DNA of 64,000 nucleotides from Caballeronia novacaledonica (GCF_900258035.1 NZ_OGTP01000002.1:433391-497390), one strand, 5' to 3'. Positions 1 to 9,428 are shown, counted from the stretch's first letter. The notes: generated from the letters alone by a model not told the origin. A program made the numbers and translations.

Positions 1-1314
1 GATGCCCGCCTCGACATACGTCGGACATGTGGAAAGCGCGAGCGTCGGCTGCGCAATGTACTTCTCAGGATGAGCTTCGAGTACCGCCCGAAACTCCGCG
101 ATTTGCGCCGCCGTCGACGCAGGGCCGACCAGCATTCCATAACCGCCCGCGCCATGCGTTTCCTTGACGACGAGTTCAGGCAAATGATCGAGCACGTATG
201 CGAGATCGTCGGGCTTGCGGCACATCCATGTCGGGACGTTGTTCAGAATCGGCTCTTCGCCGAGATAGAAGCGCACCATATCCGGTACGTAGGGATAGAT
301 CGATTTATCGTCTGCGATACCGGTGCCCACCGCATTGCACAACGACACATTGCCCGCGCGATACGCGCTGATCAGTCCCGGCACGCCGAGCGCGGAGTCC
401 GGGCGAAACACGAGCGGATCGAGGAAATCATCGTCGACGCGGCGATAGATCACATCGACACGCTGCGGTCCCTGTGTCGTGCGCATATAAACACAGTCGT
501 TCTCGACGAAAAGATCCTGCCCTTCGACGAGCTCGACGCCCATCTGCTGCGCGAGAAACGCGTGTTCGAAATAGGCCGAGTTATACATGCCCGGCGTCAT
601 GACGACGATGGTCGGATTCTCGGCGCCGGCCGGCGCGGCCGCACGCAAGGTATCGAGCAGCAAGTCCGGATAATGCGCGACGGGCGCAACGCGATTGCGC
701 GCGAAGAGATCGGGGAAAAGCCGCATCATCATCTTGCGGTTTTCCAGCATGTACGACACGCCCGACGGAACGCGCAGGTTATCCTCGAGCACATAGAACT
801 CGCCTTGCCCGGCTCGCACGATATCGATACCGGCGATATGCGCATAGATATCGCGCGCGACATCGACGCCACGCATCTCCGGACGATATTGCGAGTTTCC
901 GACTATCTGCGCCTCGGGAATGATGCCCGCGCGAATGATGTCCTGCTCGTGGTAAATGTCGTGGATGAAGCGGTTGAGCGCATTCACGCGCTGTCGCAAG
1001 CCGCGCTCCAGTGCGCGCCATTCGTCTGCGGGAAAGATGCGCGGAATGACATCGAAAGGAATCGTGCGCTCCGGAATGATGCCCGGCAGATCGCTCGTTC
1101 CATAGACCGCGAAGGTAATGCCCACACGTCTGAAGTTGAGATCCGCTTCCGCGCGCTTGATATCGATCTGCTGCTCGCTTTGCGCAGAGAGCCAGGCCAT
1201 GAAGTCACGGTAGTGCGTGCGTGGATTGGCCACGCCGCGAAACGCCACCGCCGTCACGCCGCGCGCCTCCAGATCGCTGCGCTCGAACATCTCGTTGAAG
1301 AATGCTTGCGTCAT
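1..1314 (-). CDS. Circularly permuted type 2 ATP-grasp protein (DUF407 family), 3' end off the window
   Basis: The minus-strand frame opens with ATG at 1314 and stays open to position 1, giving 438 residues without a stop; the C-terminus lies beyond the left edge. The N-terminus reads MTQAFFNEMFERSD and later stretches such as ENDCVYMR, YRRVDDDFLDPL, GNVSLCNAVGTG and VKETHGAGGYGM are typical of the circularly permuted ATP-grasp family (PF04174/PF14403). These proteins are usually about 470 residues long and are commonly encoded beside alpha-E domain and transglutaminase-like proteins; they are inferred to make an amide or peptide bond in an unknown product. The long plus-strand open frame at 70-1332 is the antisense shadow of this gene. 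The family call is firm; the reaction is not known. Confidence 0.9.
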   Translation of the reverse strand, partial: MTQAFFNEMFERSDLEARGVTAVAFRGVANPRTHYRDFMAWLSAQSEQQIDIKRAEADLNFRRVGITFAVYGTSDLPGIIPERTIPFDVIPRIFPADEWRALERGLRQRVNALNRFIHDIYHEQDIIRAGIIPEAQIVGNSQYRPEMRGVDVARDIYAHIAGIDIVRAGQGEFYVLEDNLRVPSGVSYMLENRKMMMRLFPDLFARNRVAPVAHYPDLLLDTLRAAAPAGAENPTIVVMTPGMYNSAYFEHAFLAQQMGVELVEGQDLFVENDCVYMRTTQGPQRVDVIYRRVDDDFLDPLVFRPDSALGVPGLISAYRAGNVSLCNAVGTGIADDKSIYPYVPDMVRFYLGEEPILNNVPTWMCRKPDDLAYVLDHLPELVVKETHGAGGYGMLVGPASTAAQIAEFRAVLEAHPEKYIAQPTLALSTCPTYVEAGI

Positions 1315-1725
1315 AGCCGGTCTTCCAAATGAAGTGCATGCCGGGGTGGCGGTTCCCGTCGCTCGTATTACTGGTTGCACTCGCGAAACGCTTGAAGAGC
1401 CCGAAAGACGCGGCGTATCCGAGTTCTGGATACGCCGATAGGCGACCTTGTAGCGCGATGCTCTTTTTGTCCTGCATCGATTGCGCGGGCAGCCCAGTGC
1501 CAAATGAGAAAAAGCAACTTCAATGCCAATGATATGAGCGCTTCACCTCCTCAAATAGAGCACGTCTAAATCGCGATTTGTTAATTATTTGCACCAAAAC
1601 AGCGCACTTACAACATGCGTTGCACAGTCGAAGGTTGAATTTCATGCTGCATGACGGTGCGCAACATACGGCAACCTCGCGTGGCGCCGGTATCATAGGC
1701 GTCTCATTGCACGTCAATCACCCCT
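1315..1725. other. Intergenic region, divergent promoters, no gene
   Basis: This 411-bp stretch separates the divergent ATP-grasp and yceH genes and is clearly more AT-rich than its surroundings (roughly 1500-1620). No coding frame with plausible start and codon use was found. It contains a perfect 12-bp palindrome AAATCGCGATTT at 1568-1579, which could be an operator or chance. Confidence 0.5.
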
Positions 1726-2433
1726 ATGAACACGTCTTCCGAAGCCGCACCCCGTCCCACTCTGCGCGAACTGACGCCGCTCGAAGCGCGCGTGCTTGGC
1801 GTGCTTGTCGAGAAACAGCATACCGTGCCGGACACTTATCCTCTTTCGTTGAATTCCCTAACCTCGGGGTGCAATCAGAAGACCGCGCGCTCGCCCGTCA
1901 TGAACGTGAGCGAGGACGAAGTGCTGACAACCATCGATGGCCTGAAGCGTTTGAGCCTCGTCTTTGAAGGTAGCAGCAGCCGGGTGCCGCGCTTCGAACA
2001 TAACGTGAACCGCGTGCTGGGCGTGCCGAGCCAGTCGGTTGCGCTTCTTGCAACCTTGTTTCTGCGTGGGCCGCAGACGGCAGCGGAATTGCGCGCAAAT
2101 AGCGCGAGGCTGCATTCGTTTGCGGACATATCATCGGTCGAAAGCTTTCTCGACGAACTCGCCGCAAACGATCCGCCACGCGTCGTCAAACTGTCACGCA
2201 CGCCCGGAGAGCGCGAGAGCCGCTGGATGCATTTGCTATGCGGCGAAGTGAGTGTCAGCGACATGCCCCTGCGCGAGACGCAAGGCGCAGAGTCCTACTC
2301 GCTTTCCGAATTCGAAGCACTGAAGTCCGAGCAAAAGCGCCTTACGCATGAAGTCGCGCAATTGCGCGCCATGGTCCAGCAAATGGCGAGCGAATTGGGT
2401 ATCACGCTGGATTCGCCATCGTCCGATGCCTGA
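1726..2433 (+). CDS. yceH: YceH family protein (DUF480)
   Basis: The 235-residue product matches the UPF0502/DUF480 family throughout: the core LTPLEARVLGVLVEKQ followed by TYPLSLNSLTSGCNQK, RSPVMNVSE and LFLRGPQTAAELR. The family folds as two winged helix-turn-helix domains; its role is not established. A C-terminal coiled-coil-like stretch (about residues 190-225) is typical. The stop is followed after 3 bases by the mnmD start, so the two genes are probably co-translated. Confidence 0.95.
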   Translation: MNTSSEAAPRPTLRELTPLEARVLGVLVEKQHTVPDTYPLSLNSLTSGCNQKTARSPVMNVSEDEVLTTIDGLKRLSLVFEGSSSRVPRFEHNVNRVLGVPSQSVALLATLFLRGPQTAAELRANSARLHSFADISSVESFLDELAANDPPRVVKLSRTPGERESRWMHLLCGEVSVSDMPLRETQGAESYSLSEFEALKSEQKRLTHEVAQLRAMVQQMASELGITLDSPSSDA

Positions 2434-2436
2434 ACG

Positions 2437-3180
2437 ATGGATGCGCCGCTGATTCGCGCGCCGCTCGTGTTTCGCGACGACGGAACACCGTATTCACCTC
2501 GTCACGACGACATCTATCACAGCGCGGCGGGCGCACTGGCGCAGGCGCGCCACGTCTTTCTCGATGGCAACGGCTTGCCCGCGCGTTGGCGCGAAAAGCC
2601 GCGCTTCACCGTGCTGGAAACCGGCTTCGGCATGGGCGTCAATTTCCTTGCGACATGGGCGGCATGGCGTGACGATCCGCAACGCCCGCCGCTGTTGGAA
2701 TTCATGTCGATAGAGAAGCATCCATTTAGTGCGCACGATTTGCGCGCCGCGCATGCGGCGATCATCGACGACGCCGCTATTACGCCACTCGCCGCCGCGC
2801 TCATTTCCGCATGGCCACCGCTCGTTGCCGGCGTGCATCGGCTTTCATTCGGCGCTGGTGAAATCATGTTGACGCTCGCTTTCGGCGACGCAGGCGATCT
2901 CTTGCCGCGCCTCGCCGATCACGGACTCGCAGCGGACGCCATTTATCTCGACGGCTTTGCGCCAGCCAGAAACCCGGACATGTGGACAGCCGGCATATTC
3001 GCGTCGCTGGCACGCATCGCAAAAGGCGATGCGACTTTCGCAACCTATACCAGCGCGGGCCATGTGAAACGCGTGCTCGTCGATAACGGATTCGACTATC
3101 GCAAGGTCCGCGGCTTCGGCGGCAAGCGCGCGATGCTCGTTGGCAGGCGAGCGCAATCTCGATTGGTCATCGAATCGTAA
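2437..3180 (+). CDS. mnmD: tRNA 5-methylaminomethyl-2-thiouridine methyltransferase, MnmD-type (DUF752), standalone
   Basis: The 247-residue product carries the MnmD signature: an SAM-binding loop ETGFGMGVNFLATW near residue 60, the LDGFAPARNPDMW catalytic block near 170 and the end FATYTSAGHVKRVL..GF. MnmD finishes mnm5s2U34 in the tRNA wobble position by methylating the free amine with S-adenosylmethionine. In many proteobacteria this domain is fused to a FAD oxidase (MnmC, about 650 residues); here the protein stops after the methyltransferase domain and the next gene is unrelated. It starts 3 bases after yceH. Whether the oxidase is encoded elsewhere cannot be seen. Confidence 0.88.
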   Translation: MDAPLIRAPLVFRDDGTPYSPRHDDIYHSAAGALAQARHVFLDGNGLPARWREKPRFTVLETGFGMGVNFLATWAAWRDDPQRPPLLEFMSIEKHPFSAHDLRAAHAAIIDDAAITPLAAALISAWPPLVAGVHRLSFGAGEIMLTLAFGDAGDLLPRLADHGLAADAIYLDGFAPARNPDMWTAGIFASLARIAKGDATFATYTSAGHVKRVLVDNGFDYRKVRGFGGKRAMLVGRRAQSRLVIES

Positions 3181-3366
3181 GTGTCGCGAATGCTTTCGTG
3201 AAAGCAAGATAACTTTTGCGTCGCCCTGCCTCTCGGGCAACAAAACCAAATACGTTGGATAATGCGCAGCCGTTAGCGGCGCGGCTTTTGCTCGCATCAG
3301 CGAAATGCATGTCGAGGCTGCGCGCCGACACGTTCTTGTCAGCGCTGATTCATGAGGAGAGAAGCT

Positions 3367-3567
3367 TTGGAATCCAACAACGATGCGCCCGGCAACCCAT
3401 GGCTCTGGGTCGCGCTATTGATACCCTACGTCGCCCTGTTGTGGTTGCCGTTTTATAACGATACACGTCCTTCGATCGCGGGATTCCCGTTCTTCTACTG
3501 GTATCAGTTCTTGTGGGTGCCGCTCACGTCGCTCCTGCTTTATGTCGTGTACAGGGGCCTGAAATGA
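3367..3567 (+). CDS. DUF3311 small membrane protein, symporter partner
   Basis: This encodes a protein of about 66 residues with two membrane segments (WVALLIPYVALLWLP and FLWVPLTSLLLYVVY), the layout of DUF3311. Such proteins are usually encoded just before an SSS-family permease and are thought to assist it. I chose the TTG at 3367 because an AGGAGAG Shine-Dalgarno (3355-3361) sits 5-6 bases upstream; the in-frame ATG at 3352 would absorb that site and has none of its own. The end overlaps the symporter start by 4 bases (ATGA), a sign of translational coupling. Confidence 0.85.
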   Translation: MESNNDAPGNPWLWVALLIPYVALLWLPFYNDTRPSIAGFPFFYWYQFLWVPLTSLLLYVVYRGLK

Positions 3568-5045
3568 ACGATCTCACGCCGGTCGATCCGGTTGCGATGA
3601 CAATCTTCATCGCGTTCTTTGTGCTCGTGACCGTAGTCGGTTTCTTTGCCGCGCGATGGAAACGTGGCGATCTCACGCAGCTTCACGAATGGGGGCTGGG
3701 TGGCCGCCAGTTCGGCGTGTTGATTTCATGGTTTCTCGTCGGCGGCGATTTCTATACCGCCTATACCGTGATTGCCGTTCCGGCTCTCGTCTATTCGGTT
3801 GGCGCGTATGGCTTCTTCGCATTGCCTTACACGATCATCGTCTATCCGTTCGTATTCGCGGTGATGCCAAAGTTATGGAAGATCGCGCATGCAAAGAATC
3901 ACATAACCGGCGCCGACTACGTGCAGGGTGAATACGGCGGGAAGTGGTTCCCGGCGGCGGTGGCGATCACGGGTATCGTTGCGACGATGCCCTATATCGC
4001 GCTGCAACTGGTCGGCATGCAAGTGGTCATCAAAGGCCTCGGCGTGGCGGGCGAACTGCCGCTCATCGTCGCGTTCGTGATACTCGCGCTCTATACCTAC
4101 ACGAGCGGCCTGCGCGCGCCTGCAATGATTGCCTTCGTGAAGGACATCATGATCTATATCGTCGTGATCGCGGCAATATGGCTCATTCCTGCGAAACTCG
4201 GCGGTTATGCGCACGTGTTCGATTCGGCCGATCAATACTTCAAGGCGAAGGGCGGTCCGACGGGCATCATTCTCAAGCCGGGTCAATTCACGGCATATGC
4301 ATCGCTTGCGTTAGGCTCGGCGCTTGCCGCGTTCATGTATCCGCATACGATGACCGCAGTACTGTCGTCGTCGTCCGCGACGACGGTACGCAAGAACGCC
4401 ATCTTTCTGCCCGCCTATACGCTACTGCTCGGTCTCATTGCGCTGCTCGGCTATATGGCGATCGCGGCGGGCGTGCATGTGAAATCGGCATCGGATGTCG
4501 TACCGGCCTTGTTCGGCACACTGTTTCCGTCGTGGTTCGTGGGCTTTGCGGCCGCGGCGATTGCGATCAGTGCGCTCGTGCCGGCCGCGATCATGTCGAT
4601 CGGCGCGGCGAATCTCTTCACGCGCAACTTGTGGCGTCCGCTCGTTTCGCCGGACATGTCGTCTTCGGCCGAAGCATCGACTGCAAAACTCGTGTCGCTG
4701 GTCGTAAAGTTCGGTGCGTTGCTGTTCATCGTGTTCCTGCCGACGCAGTATGCAATCGACCTCCAGTTGCTCGGCGGCGTTTGGATCCTGCAGATATTTC
4801 CGGCCATTGTGTTCACGCTTTTCACGCGCCGGCTCACGACGCCCGGCCTTTTTCTCGGCTGGCTGTTCGGCATCGTATTGGGCACGGGCCTCGCGATCTC
4901 GCAAGGACTGAAGCCGGTGTATGTCGTGCATCTCGGTGACGCGTCCTGGCCGATCTATATCGGCCTGATTGCACTCGTGGTGAATATCGTCGTGACATAT
5001 GTCGTTTCGCTCGTCACGAGACGCAGCGTGGTGGCCGCTGCCTGA
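3564..5045 (+). CDS. mctP: Sodium:solute symporter, monocarboxylate permease MctP-like
   Basis: The 493-residue product has about 13 membrane segments and belongs to the SSS family: WGLGGRQFGVLISWFL near residue 40, the GADYVQGEYG motif and a long hydrophobic core. With an upstream DUF3311 partner it best fits MctP-type permeases, which import lactate, pyruvate, propionate and similar monocarboxylates with sodium or protons. The start at 3564 overlaps the DUF3311 stop; a longer frame from 3513 runs into that gene and is unlikely. The transported compound is inferred from family and partner only. Confidence 0.85.
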   Translation: MNDLTPVDPVAMTIFIAFFVLVTVVGFFAARWKRGDLTQLHEWGLGGRQFGVLISWFLVGGDFYTAYTVIAVPALVYSVGAYGFFALPYTIIVYPFVFAVMPKLWKIAHAKNHITGADYVQGEYGGKWFPAAVAITGIVATMPYIALQLVGMQVVIKGLGVAGELPLIVAFVILALYTYTSGLRAPAMIAFVKDIMIYIVVIAAIWLIPAKLGGYAHVFDSADQYFKAKGGPTGIILKPGQFTAYASLALGSALAAFMYPHTMTAVLSSSSATTVRKNAIFLPAYTLLLGLIALLGYMAIAAGVHVKSASDVVPALFGTLFPSWFVGFAAAAIAISALVPAAIMSIGAANLFTRNLWRPLVSPDMSSSAEASTAKLVSLVVKFGALLFIVFLPTQYAIDLQLLGGVWILQIFPAIVFTLFTRRLTTPGLFLGWLFGIVLGTGLAISQGLKPVYVVHLGDASWPIYIGLIALVVNIVVTYVVSLVTRRSVVAAA

Positions 5046-5058
5046 AGGCGAAAGCTCG

Positions 5059-5094
5059 ACAATGCCCGGCGTTTCGCTTACGCCGGGCATTGTT
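5059..5094 (+). terminator. Probable terminator after the symporter gene
   Basis: A perfect 14-bp GC-rich stem (ACAATGCCCGGCGT, 5059-5072, with its complement at 5080-5093) encloses a 7-base loop TTCGCTT. It lies 14 bases after the symporter stop. The following T-run is short, so termination may be partial. Confidence 0.7.
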
Positions 5095-5140
5095 TGCAAA
5101 GGCAGTGATACCATCGGCGTCAAGACCTTTCCTTGACGCA

Positions 5141-6109
5141 ATGCGTGTTATGACCGCAAGTGAAAACACTCCGGCATTGTCTTCCATCGCGAAAGCAGTG
5201 TTTGCGCACGACAAGCTGTCCATCGGCATTACATTGCCGATCACGCGCGAAAATCAAAGCGCTGTCGACTTTACCGAGCAGATAGCACTCGCGCGACTCG
5301 CCGATCAACTCGGCTTTCGCGCCGTCTGGGTTCGCGACGTGCCGCTCAATAGCATCGACTATCCTGACCCGGTCGGACATCTCGACCCATGGGTTCTGCT
5401 CGGCGCGCTTGCATCGAATACCCAAAACATTGCGTTGATCAGCGGTGCGATCGTGCTGACGCTCAGACATCCGCTTCATGTCGCGAAGGGTGCGATCTCC
5501 GTCGATGCGCTCTCGCGAGGACGCTTCATTCTCGGCGTCGGTTCGGGAGATCGGCCACCGGAATATGCAGCTTTCGGCCGCGATCCTGATGGGCGGCGAG
5601 ATTTGTACCGACAGCATTGGGCCACGCTCGCAGAAGCCGTCAACGTGCCGTCTCGCGTGATTCCCGACCGGGCACCCGAAGGCGCTCCGGAGTTCTATCT
5701 CTTACCTCGTCAGAACGCTTCCATTCCGATGCTCGCCGTGGGTTCCGGCGGACAGAGCGTCGACTGGATCGCGCGTCATTCGCTTGGCTGGATGACTTAC
5801 CATCGCGAACCGCAAGCGCAGCGCGGTCGATATAGCATGTGGCGCGCGGCGGTCGATCGCGCGGCTGCCGGGGCCTTTCGTGCGTTCGGGGTCGCGATGC
5901 GGCTCGATCTCAGCGACAATGCCGACGAGCCCGCAACCGATGTCCCGCTCGGCTACCGCACGGGGCATCGCGCGCTCGTGGCGCTCTTGCATGATATGCG
6001 CGAGAGCGGTACACATCACGTGACGCTCAACATCACGTCGGAACGAAGGCCCGCGCGCGATATCATTGAAGAAGTCGCCGCGCATGTGCTTCCCGCGTTT
6101 CATCGTTGA
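5141..6109 (+). CDS. LLM-class (luciferase-like) flavin-dependent oxidoreductase
   Basis: The roughly 322-residue product has the bacterial luciferase TIM-barrel pattern: LSIGITLPI, ARLADQLGFRAVWVRDVP, LGALASNTQNIAL, LRHPLHVAKGA and SRGRFILGVGSGDRP. It resembles the subgroup often annotated as TIGR03571. Such enzymes oxidise organic substrates using reduced FMN or F420; FMN is expected in this lineage. The open frame could start at a TTG (5090), but that lies inside the upstream terminator stem; ATG 5141 or ATG 5150 is better, neither with a strong ribosome site. The substrate is unknown. Confidence 0.85.
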   Translation: MRVMTASENTPALSSIAKAVFAHDKLSIGITLPITRENQSAVDFTEQIALARLADQLGFRAVWVRDVPLNSIDYPDPVGHLDPWVLLGALASNTQNIALISGAIVLTLRHPLHVAKGAISVDALSRGRFILGVGSGDRPPEYAAFGRDPDGRRDLYRQHWATLAEAVNVPSRVIPDRAPEGAPEFYLLPRQNASIPMLAVGSGGQSVDWIARHSLGWMTYHREPQAQRGRYSMWRAAVDRAAAGAFRAFGVAMRLDLSDNADEPATDVPLGYRTGHRALVALLHDMRESGTHHVTLNITSERRPARDIIEEVAAHVLPAFHR

Positions 6110-6135
6110 ATCCGTTTTTTGTTTGCGACAATACC

Positions 6136-7581
6136 ATGCCCGCACCCGACGATATCGTTTCGCTCGACGCCATCGCTCTCTCCCGAGCGATTCACACGCG
6201 CGACGTCTCCTGCGTTGAAGTTATGAACGCATATCTTGCGCAAATCGATCGCCTCAATCCGGCGGTCAATGCAATCGTAGCGATGGAAAATCGCGATGCG
6301 CTGCACGCACTCGCCACCGAACGCGATGCGCAGTTATGCAAAGGCGAGAGCCTCGGACCTTTGCACGGCTTTCCGCAGGCGCCCAAAGATATCTTGCCCG
6401 TTGCCGGCATGGTCACGACAAAAGGCTCGCCGATATTTGCAGGCGAAATCACTCGCGTCGATGCAATCGTATTCGAACGCATGCGCAAAGCGGGCGCTAT
6501 ATTCATCGGCCGCACTAATTCGCCGGAATTCGGCCTGGGTGGACACACTTATAACCCTGTGTACGGCACCACGCGCAACGCGTTCGAGCCATCGCGTTCC
6601 GCCGGCGGCAGCAGCGGCGGCGCGGCTGTCTCGGTCGCGCTGCGTATGCTGCCGTTCGCGGATGGGTCCGACATGATGGGATCCTTGCGTACGCCCGCCG
6701 CATTCAATAACGTCTTCGGCTTTCGCACGACGCCGGGATGCGTACCCTATGCGCCCAGTGACGATGTGTTCTTTCAGCAGTTCAGCGTAGCGGGTCCGAT
6801 CGCGCGAAACATTCCTGATCTCGGTTTGCTATTGTCGGTTCAGTCGGGCTTCGATGCGCGCGCTCCTCTGTCCCGCAGAAGCGACAAGCCCGCCGATTTC
6901 GCCAATGCGCTCGAACGCGACATGCGCGGCACACGCATCGGCTGGCTGGGCGATCTGAATGGACATCTTCCGATGGAAACAGGTCTGATGGACACATATG
7001 CAGCGGCATTGCGTCACTTCGAAACGGCGGGTTGCACAATCGAGGCGGCCAGTATCGACTTCGATCTCGATCGTCTATGGAACGCATGGATTGATCTGCG
7101 CAGTCTCACGTTCTCGGGTACCAACGCGCCGCTATATCGTGATAGCGTCAAGCGCAAGCTGCTCAAACCTGAAGCGGTATGGGAAATAGAACGAGGTCTG
7201 AAGTTATCGGGAGAAGATGTTTCGCGTGCGGTTCGCGACCGCGCGGCGTGGTATCAGGCGATCAACGCGTTGTTCGATCGCTTCGACTATCTGTTGATGC
7301 CATCGGCGCAGGTCTTTCCTTTCGATGCGGAACTCGACTGGCCAAAAGCTATCGCTGGCCGGGAGATGGATACTTACCATCGCTGGATGGAAGCCGTCGT
7401 TCCAGCAACAATGGCTTCGCTGCCCGCGTTGAGCGCACCGGCCGGATTTGGCCCCGGCGGTTTGCCCGCAGGACTGCAGATCATCGGCCCGACACAGCGC
7501 GATTTGGGCGTGTTGCAGCTTGGACTTGCCTACGATCGGGCAAGTGGATTGTCCCACGCGCGTAGTCCCTTGCTTGGCTAA
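6136..7581 (+). CDS. Amidase signature family enzyme
   Basis: The 481-residue protein shows the amidase signature fold: GPLHGFPQAPKDI with the catalytic lysine near residue 90, the serine-rich SAGGSSGGAA near 160 and DMMGSLRTPAAFN with the second serine near 185. The family hydrolyses amides through a Ser-cisSer-Lys triad; all three residues are present. ATG 6136 is preferred over the TTG at 6106, which overlaps the previous stop. It follows the flavin oxidoreductase by 26 bases and may be co-transcribed. The substrate cannot be deduced. Confidence 0.9.
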   Translation: MPAPDDIVSLDAIALSRAIHTRDVSCVEVMNAYLAQIDRLNPAVNAIVAMENRDALHALATERDAQLCKGESLGPLHGFPQAPKDILPVAGMVTTKGSPIFAGEITRVDAIVFERMRKAGAIFIGRTNSPEFGLGGHTYNPVYGTTRNAFEPSRSAGGSSGGAAVSVALRMLPFADGSDMMGSLRTPAAFNNVFGFRTTPGCVPYAPSDDVFFQQFSVAGPIARNIPDLGLLLSVQSGFDARAPLSRRSDKPADFANALERDMRGTRIGWLGDLNGHLPMETGLMDTYAAALRHFETAGCTIEAASIDFDLDRLWNAWIDLRSLTFSGTNAPLYRDSVKRKLLKPEAVWEIERGLKLSGEDVSRAVRDRAAWYQAINALFDRFDYLLMPSAQVFPFDAELDWPKAIAGREMDTYHRWMEAVVPATMASLPALSAPAGFGPGGLPAGLQIIGPTQRDLGVLQLGLAYDRASGLSHARSPLLG

Positions 7582-7607
7582 TGCAAGCAGCTTGACGCAC
7601 ATAACCT

Positions 7608-7973
7608 TTAGGCAGTGCTACGCCCACTCTTGCGCGAAGCTCTCTTCGTTGCGCCGTTCTTGCGGGATACGGCATCGATCAGATACACGCTGCGGTCTGG
7701 CGCATCCTTGATCCATGCCGGCGGGCGCGCATGACCGCTCCAGGTCGCGCCCGACAGCGGATCACGGTACTTCGGTGGAAGCTTGGGCCTCACTGCGCCA
7801 TTCTTTGAACCCGCCCCTGCGCCTGCTTTGGCGAGATCCGCCGTGGTCAAACCATATTCATCCATCATTGCGCGTATTTTGGCGATCACCTCGACCGACT
7901 CTTTTCCTCGCAATACATCCGCGCGGCGCTGCAATTTCCGAATCTGATCTTCCAGTTGCGCCAATGTAGCCAT
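7608..7973 (-). CDS. H-NS family nucleoid protein
   Basis: The product is about 121 residues. An N-terminal coiled coil (MATLAQLEDQIRKLQ, about residues 1-40) mediates oligomerisation and the C-terminal DNA-binding part contains YRDPLSGATWSGHARPPAWI, the core of the HvrA/Bv3F-type H-NS domain common in Burkholderia. It is expected to bind curved or AT-rich DNA and silence genes. The start at 7973 is fixed by a strong GGGAGGGG Shine-Dalgarno; the longer frame to 8051 is not needed. It is convergent with the amidase gene. Confidence 0.93.
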   Translation of the reverse strand: MATLAQLEDQIRKLQRRADVLRGKESVEVIAKIRAMMDEYGLTTADLAKAGAGAGSKNGAVRPKLPPKYRDPLSGATWSGHARPPAWIKDAPDRSVYLIDAVSRKNGATKRASRKSGRSTA

Positions 7974-8265
7974 GTCCCCTCCCGGATCGTCCTGTCGTGG
8001 GTCACGAGGCGTTCGTCCAAAGAGTAGTTCGACGCCCGTTTTCCGCCACAAGCAAATCTTATATTGTTAGTGGGATGTCAGCACGCTTGCGAAAAGATCG
8101 CTTTCGAGTACATCTATTTGCACGGCACATACGTATGCGCGTTCATATGCATGCTTGCAAGCTATGCAAGCTGGTCGATTTCTCTATCGCACGCTCATAA
8201 GACGATTAGTGAAATCGCGCAGGCTGTATAGCGCGGTGTGCTTGCGTCATGTGCAGATGATTCGA

Positions 8266-8706
8266 TCACTCGGAAACGACGCTCGACTCTTGTTCCGCCG
8301 GTGTCAATGCAAGCGCCAGAATCATCGCGCCGCTATTGAGCGGTACCGAGCTGCCGACACGCCTCGGCCTGTAGACCGGTTGTCCTCGCCTGATCGCCTG
8401 CCCGCTCAATGCGCATGTGCCGCGCTTGCGGGCGGTGCAAAGCGCCCAGACTTGCTCCGAATAGTTGAACGATGTGGGATCGTGCCATGAGAGCGCCAGC
8501 GTCGATTCGCTCAGGCGCTCCAGCACGCGAATATTGACGCAATGCTCTTCATTGACTCCCATACACGCACTCTTGCCCGGCGCACTGCGCACGAGGGATC
8601 GTGTCATCAACGCCAGATTTTCCTTTGCTTCCGACGGGCGGCTCGGACGGTTGTCGAGCAATGCCAGGGTACGGCTCCAGGGATCCATCAATGATGGATG
8701 CTTCAT
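8266..8706 (-). CDS. DUF3331 domain-containing protein
   Basis: The 146-residue product matches the Burkholderia DUF3331 family through SWHDPTSFNYSEQVW, CTARKRGTCALSGQAI and RGQPVYRPRR. The two cysteines in the C-x7-C arrangement (ALCTARKRGTC) may bind a metal; this is inference. The function of the family is unknown and it tends to occur in many copies in Burkholderiaceae. The start at 8706 (MKHPSLMDPW) has AGGAG upstream at good spacing; the frame extends to 8883 but that part has no ribosome site. Confidence 0.8.
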   Translation of the reverse strand: MKHPSLMDPWSRTLALLDNRPSRPSEAKENLALMTRSLVRSAPGKSACMGVNEEHCVNIRVLERLSESTLALSWHDPTSFNYSEQVWALCTARKRGTCALSGQAIRRGQPVYRPRRVGSSVPLNSGAMILALALTPAEQESSVVSE

Positions 8707-9158
8707 GTTCCGCTCCTGCTGGCGACAACGCCCGCCGAGAAAGAAGTCGGGGACGTTGCCGGTGGAGTTCCGGGAAATGCGCCGCGCGACCCGCTCCCTG
8801 AGCCAGTCTGTCGCGCCGCTTCGGATGATCGTTCCTAGAGTAGTACACCTGAGCATGCTTTTCTTTTCATTTTTCTTGGACATAGTTCAAGATGCGCGCC
8901 AGATTTGACATTTTCGAGTCGCGCGCAGTGTAGCGCCGGGGAGGTGCAACCCGAACTGCTCGCGTGGCATTCAAGGCGCTTTGGCACGAACAAACGTTCT
9001 ATTTAATCTTCTGATGATAATGCCAAATTTCTGCGCCGCATCCTCGCCGACGCTTGCTTCTGGCCGTTTGCGCACGTTTCCCCCCGATTGAAGGATGCGC
9101 GAACTCACGGATTTCTGACACAATAAAAACCAGCGAATCGCATTTCTCCTGTCGAAAG
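8707..9158. other. Intergenic region, no gene recognised
   Basis: This 452-bp stretch lies between the divergent DUF3331 and DUF1488 genes. Open frames here show no family match and no good start signals. It probably holds the two promoters; no clear operator or hairpin was identified. Confidence 0.4.
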
Positions 9159-9428
9159 ATGACAAGCAAGCTCTCGATCCATGCCACCATCTCGGCGGAC
9201 CGCGCGTCCGTCAGCTTTGTCGCGTTTTCTCGCGAGCAGGCAATTCAATGCAACATCACGCGCAAGGCGCTGGAGCAGTGCTTCTGGGCGCCGGCCGGTG
9301 CGAGCGACGAGCGCCTGCTCAAAGCGCTGAGCGACGGCTATGAACGGATCAGCGCTCGCGTGCATCGGAAGTTTCTCGCGCATCCATCCAGTTCGGTTCA
9401 TCTGGATGTCATCGATTTTTCTTCTTAG
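9159..9428 (+). CDS. DUF1488 family protein
   Basis: The roughly 89-residue product has the DUF1488 pattern: VSFVAFSREQAIQCNITRKA, then ALEQCF..P and a terminal helix with YERISARVHRKF. The family is small, cytosolic and of unknown function. The frame is open from 9054 but MTSKLSIHAT at 9159 fits the family length. Its TAG stop shares bases with the TAA stop of the convergent cytochrome gene (9425-9428). Confidence 0.75.
   Translation: MTSKLSIHATISADRASVSFVAFSREQAIQCNITRKALEQCFWAPAGASDERLLKALSDGYERISARVHRKFLAHPSSSVHLDVIDFSS

Noticed and set aside
70..1332. 420-codon plus-strand open frame
   Set aside because: It is antisense to the ATP-grasp gene, has arginine- and histidine-rich composition typical of shadow frames in GC-rich DNA, and matches no family.
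1568..1579. Palindrome AAATCGCGATTT as a defined operator
   Set aside because: There is only one copy and no regulator is linked to it, so it is mentioned only within the intergenic entry.
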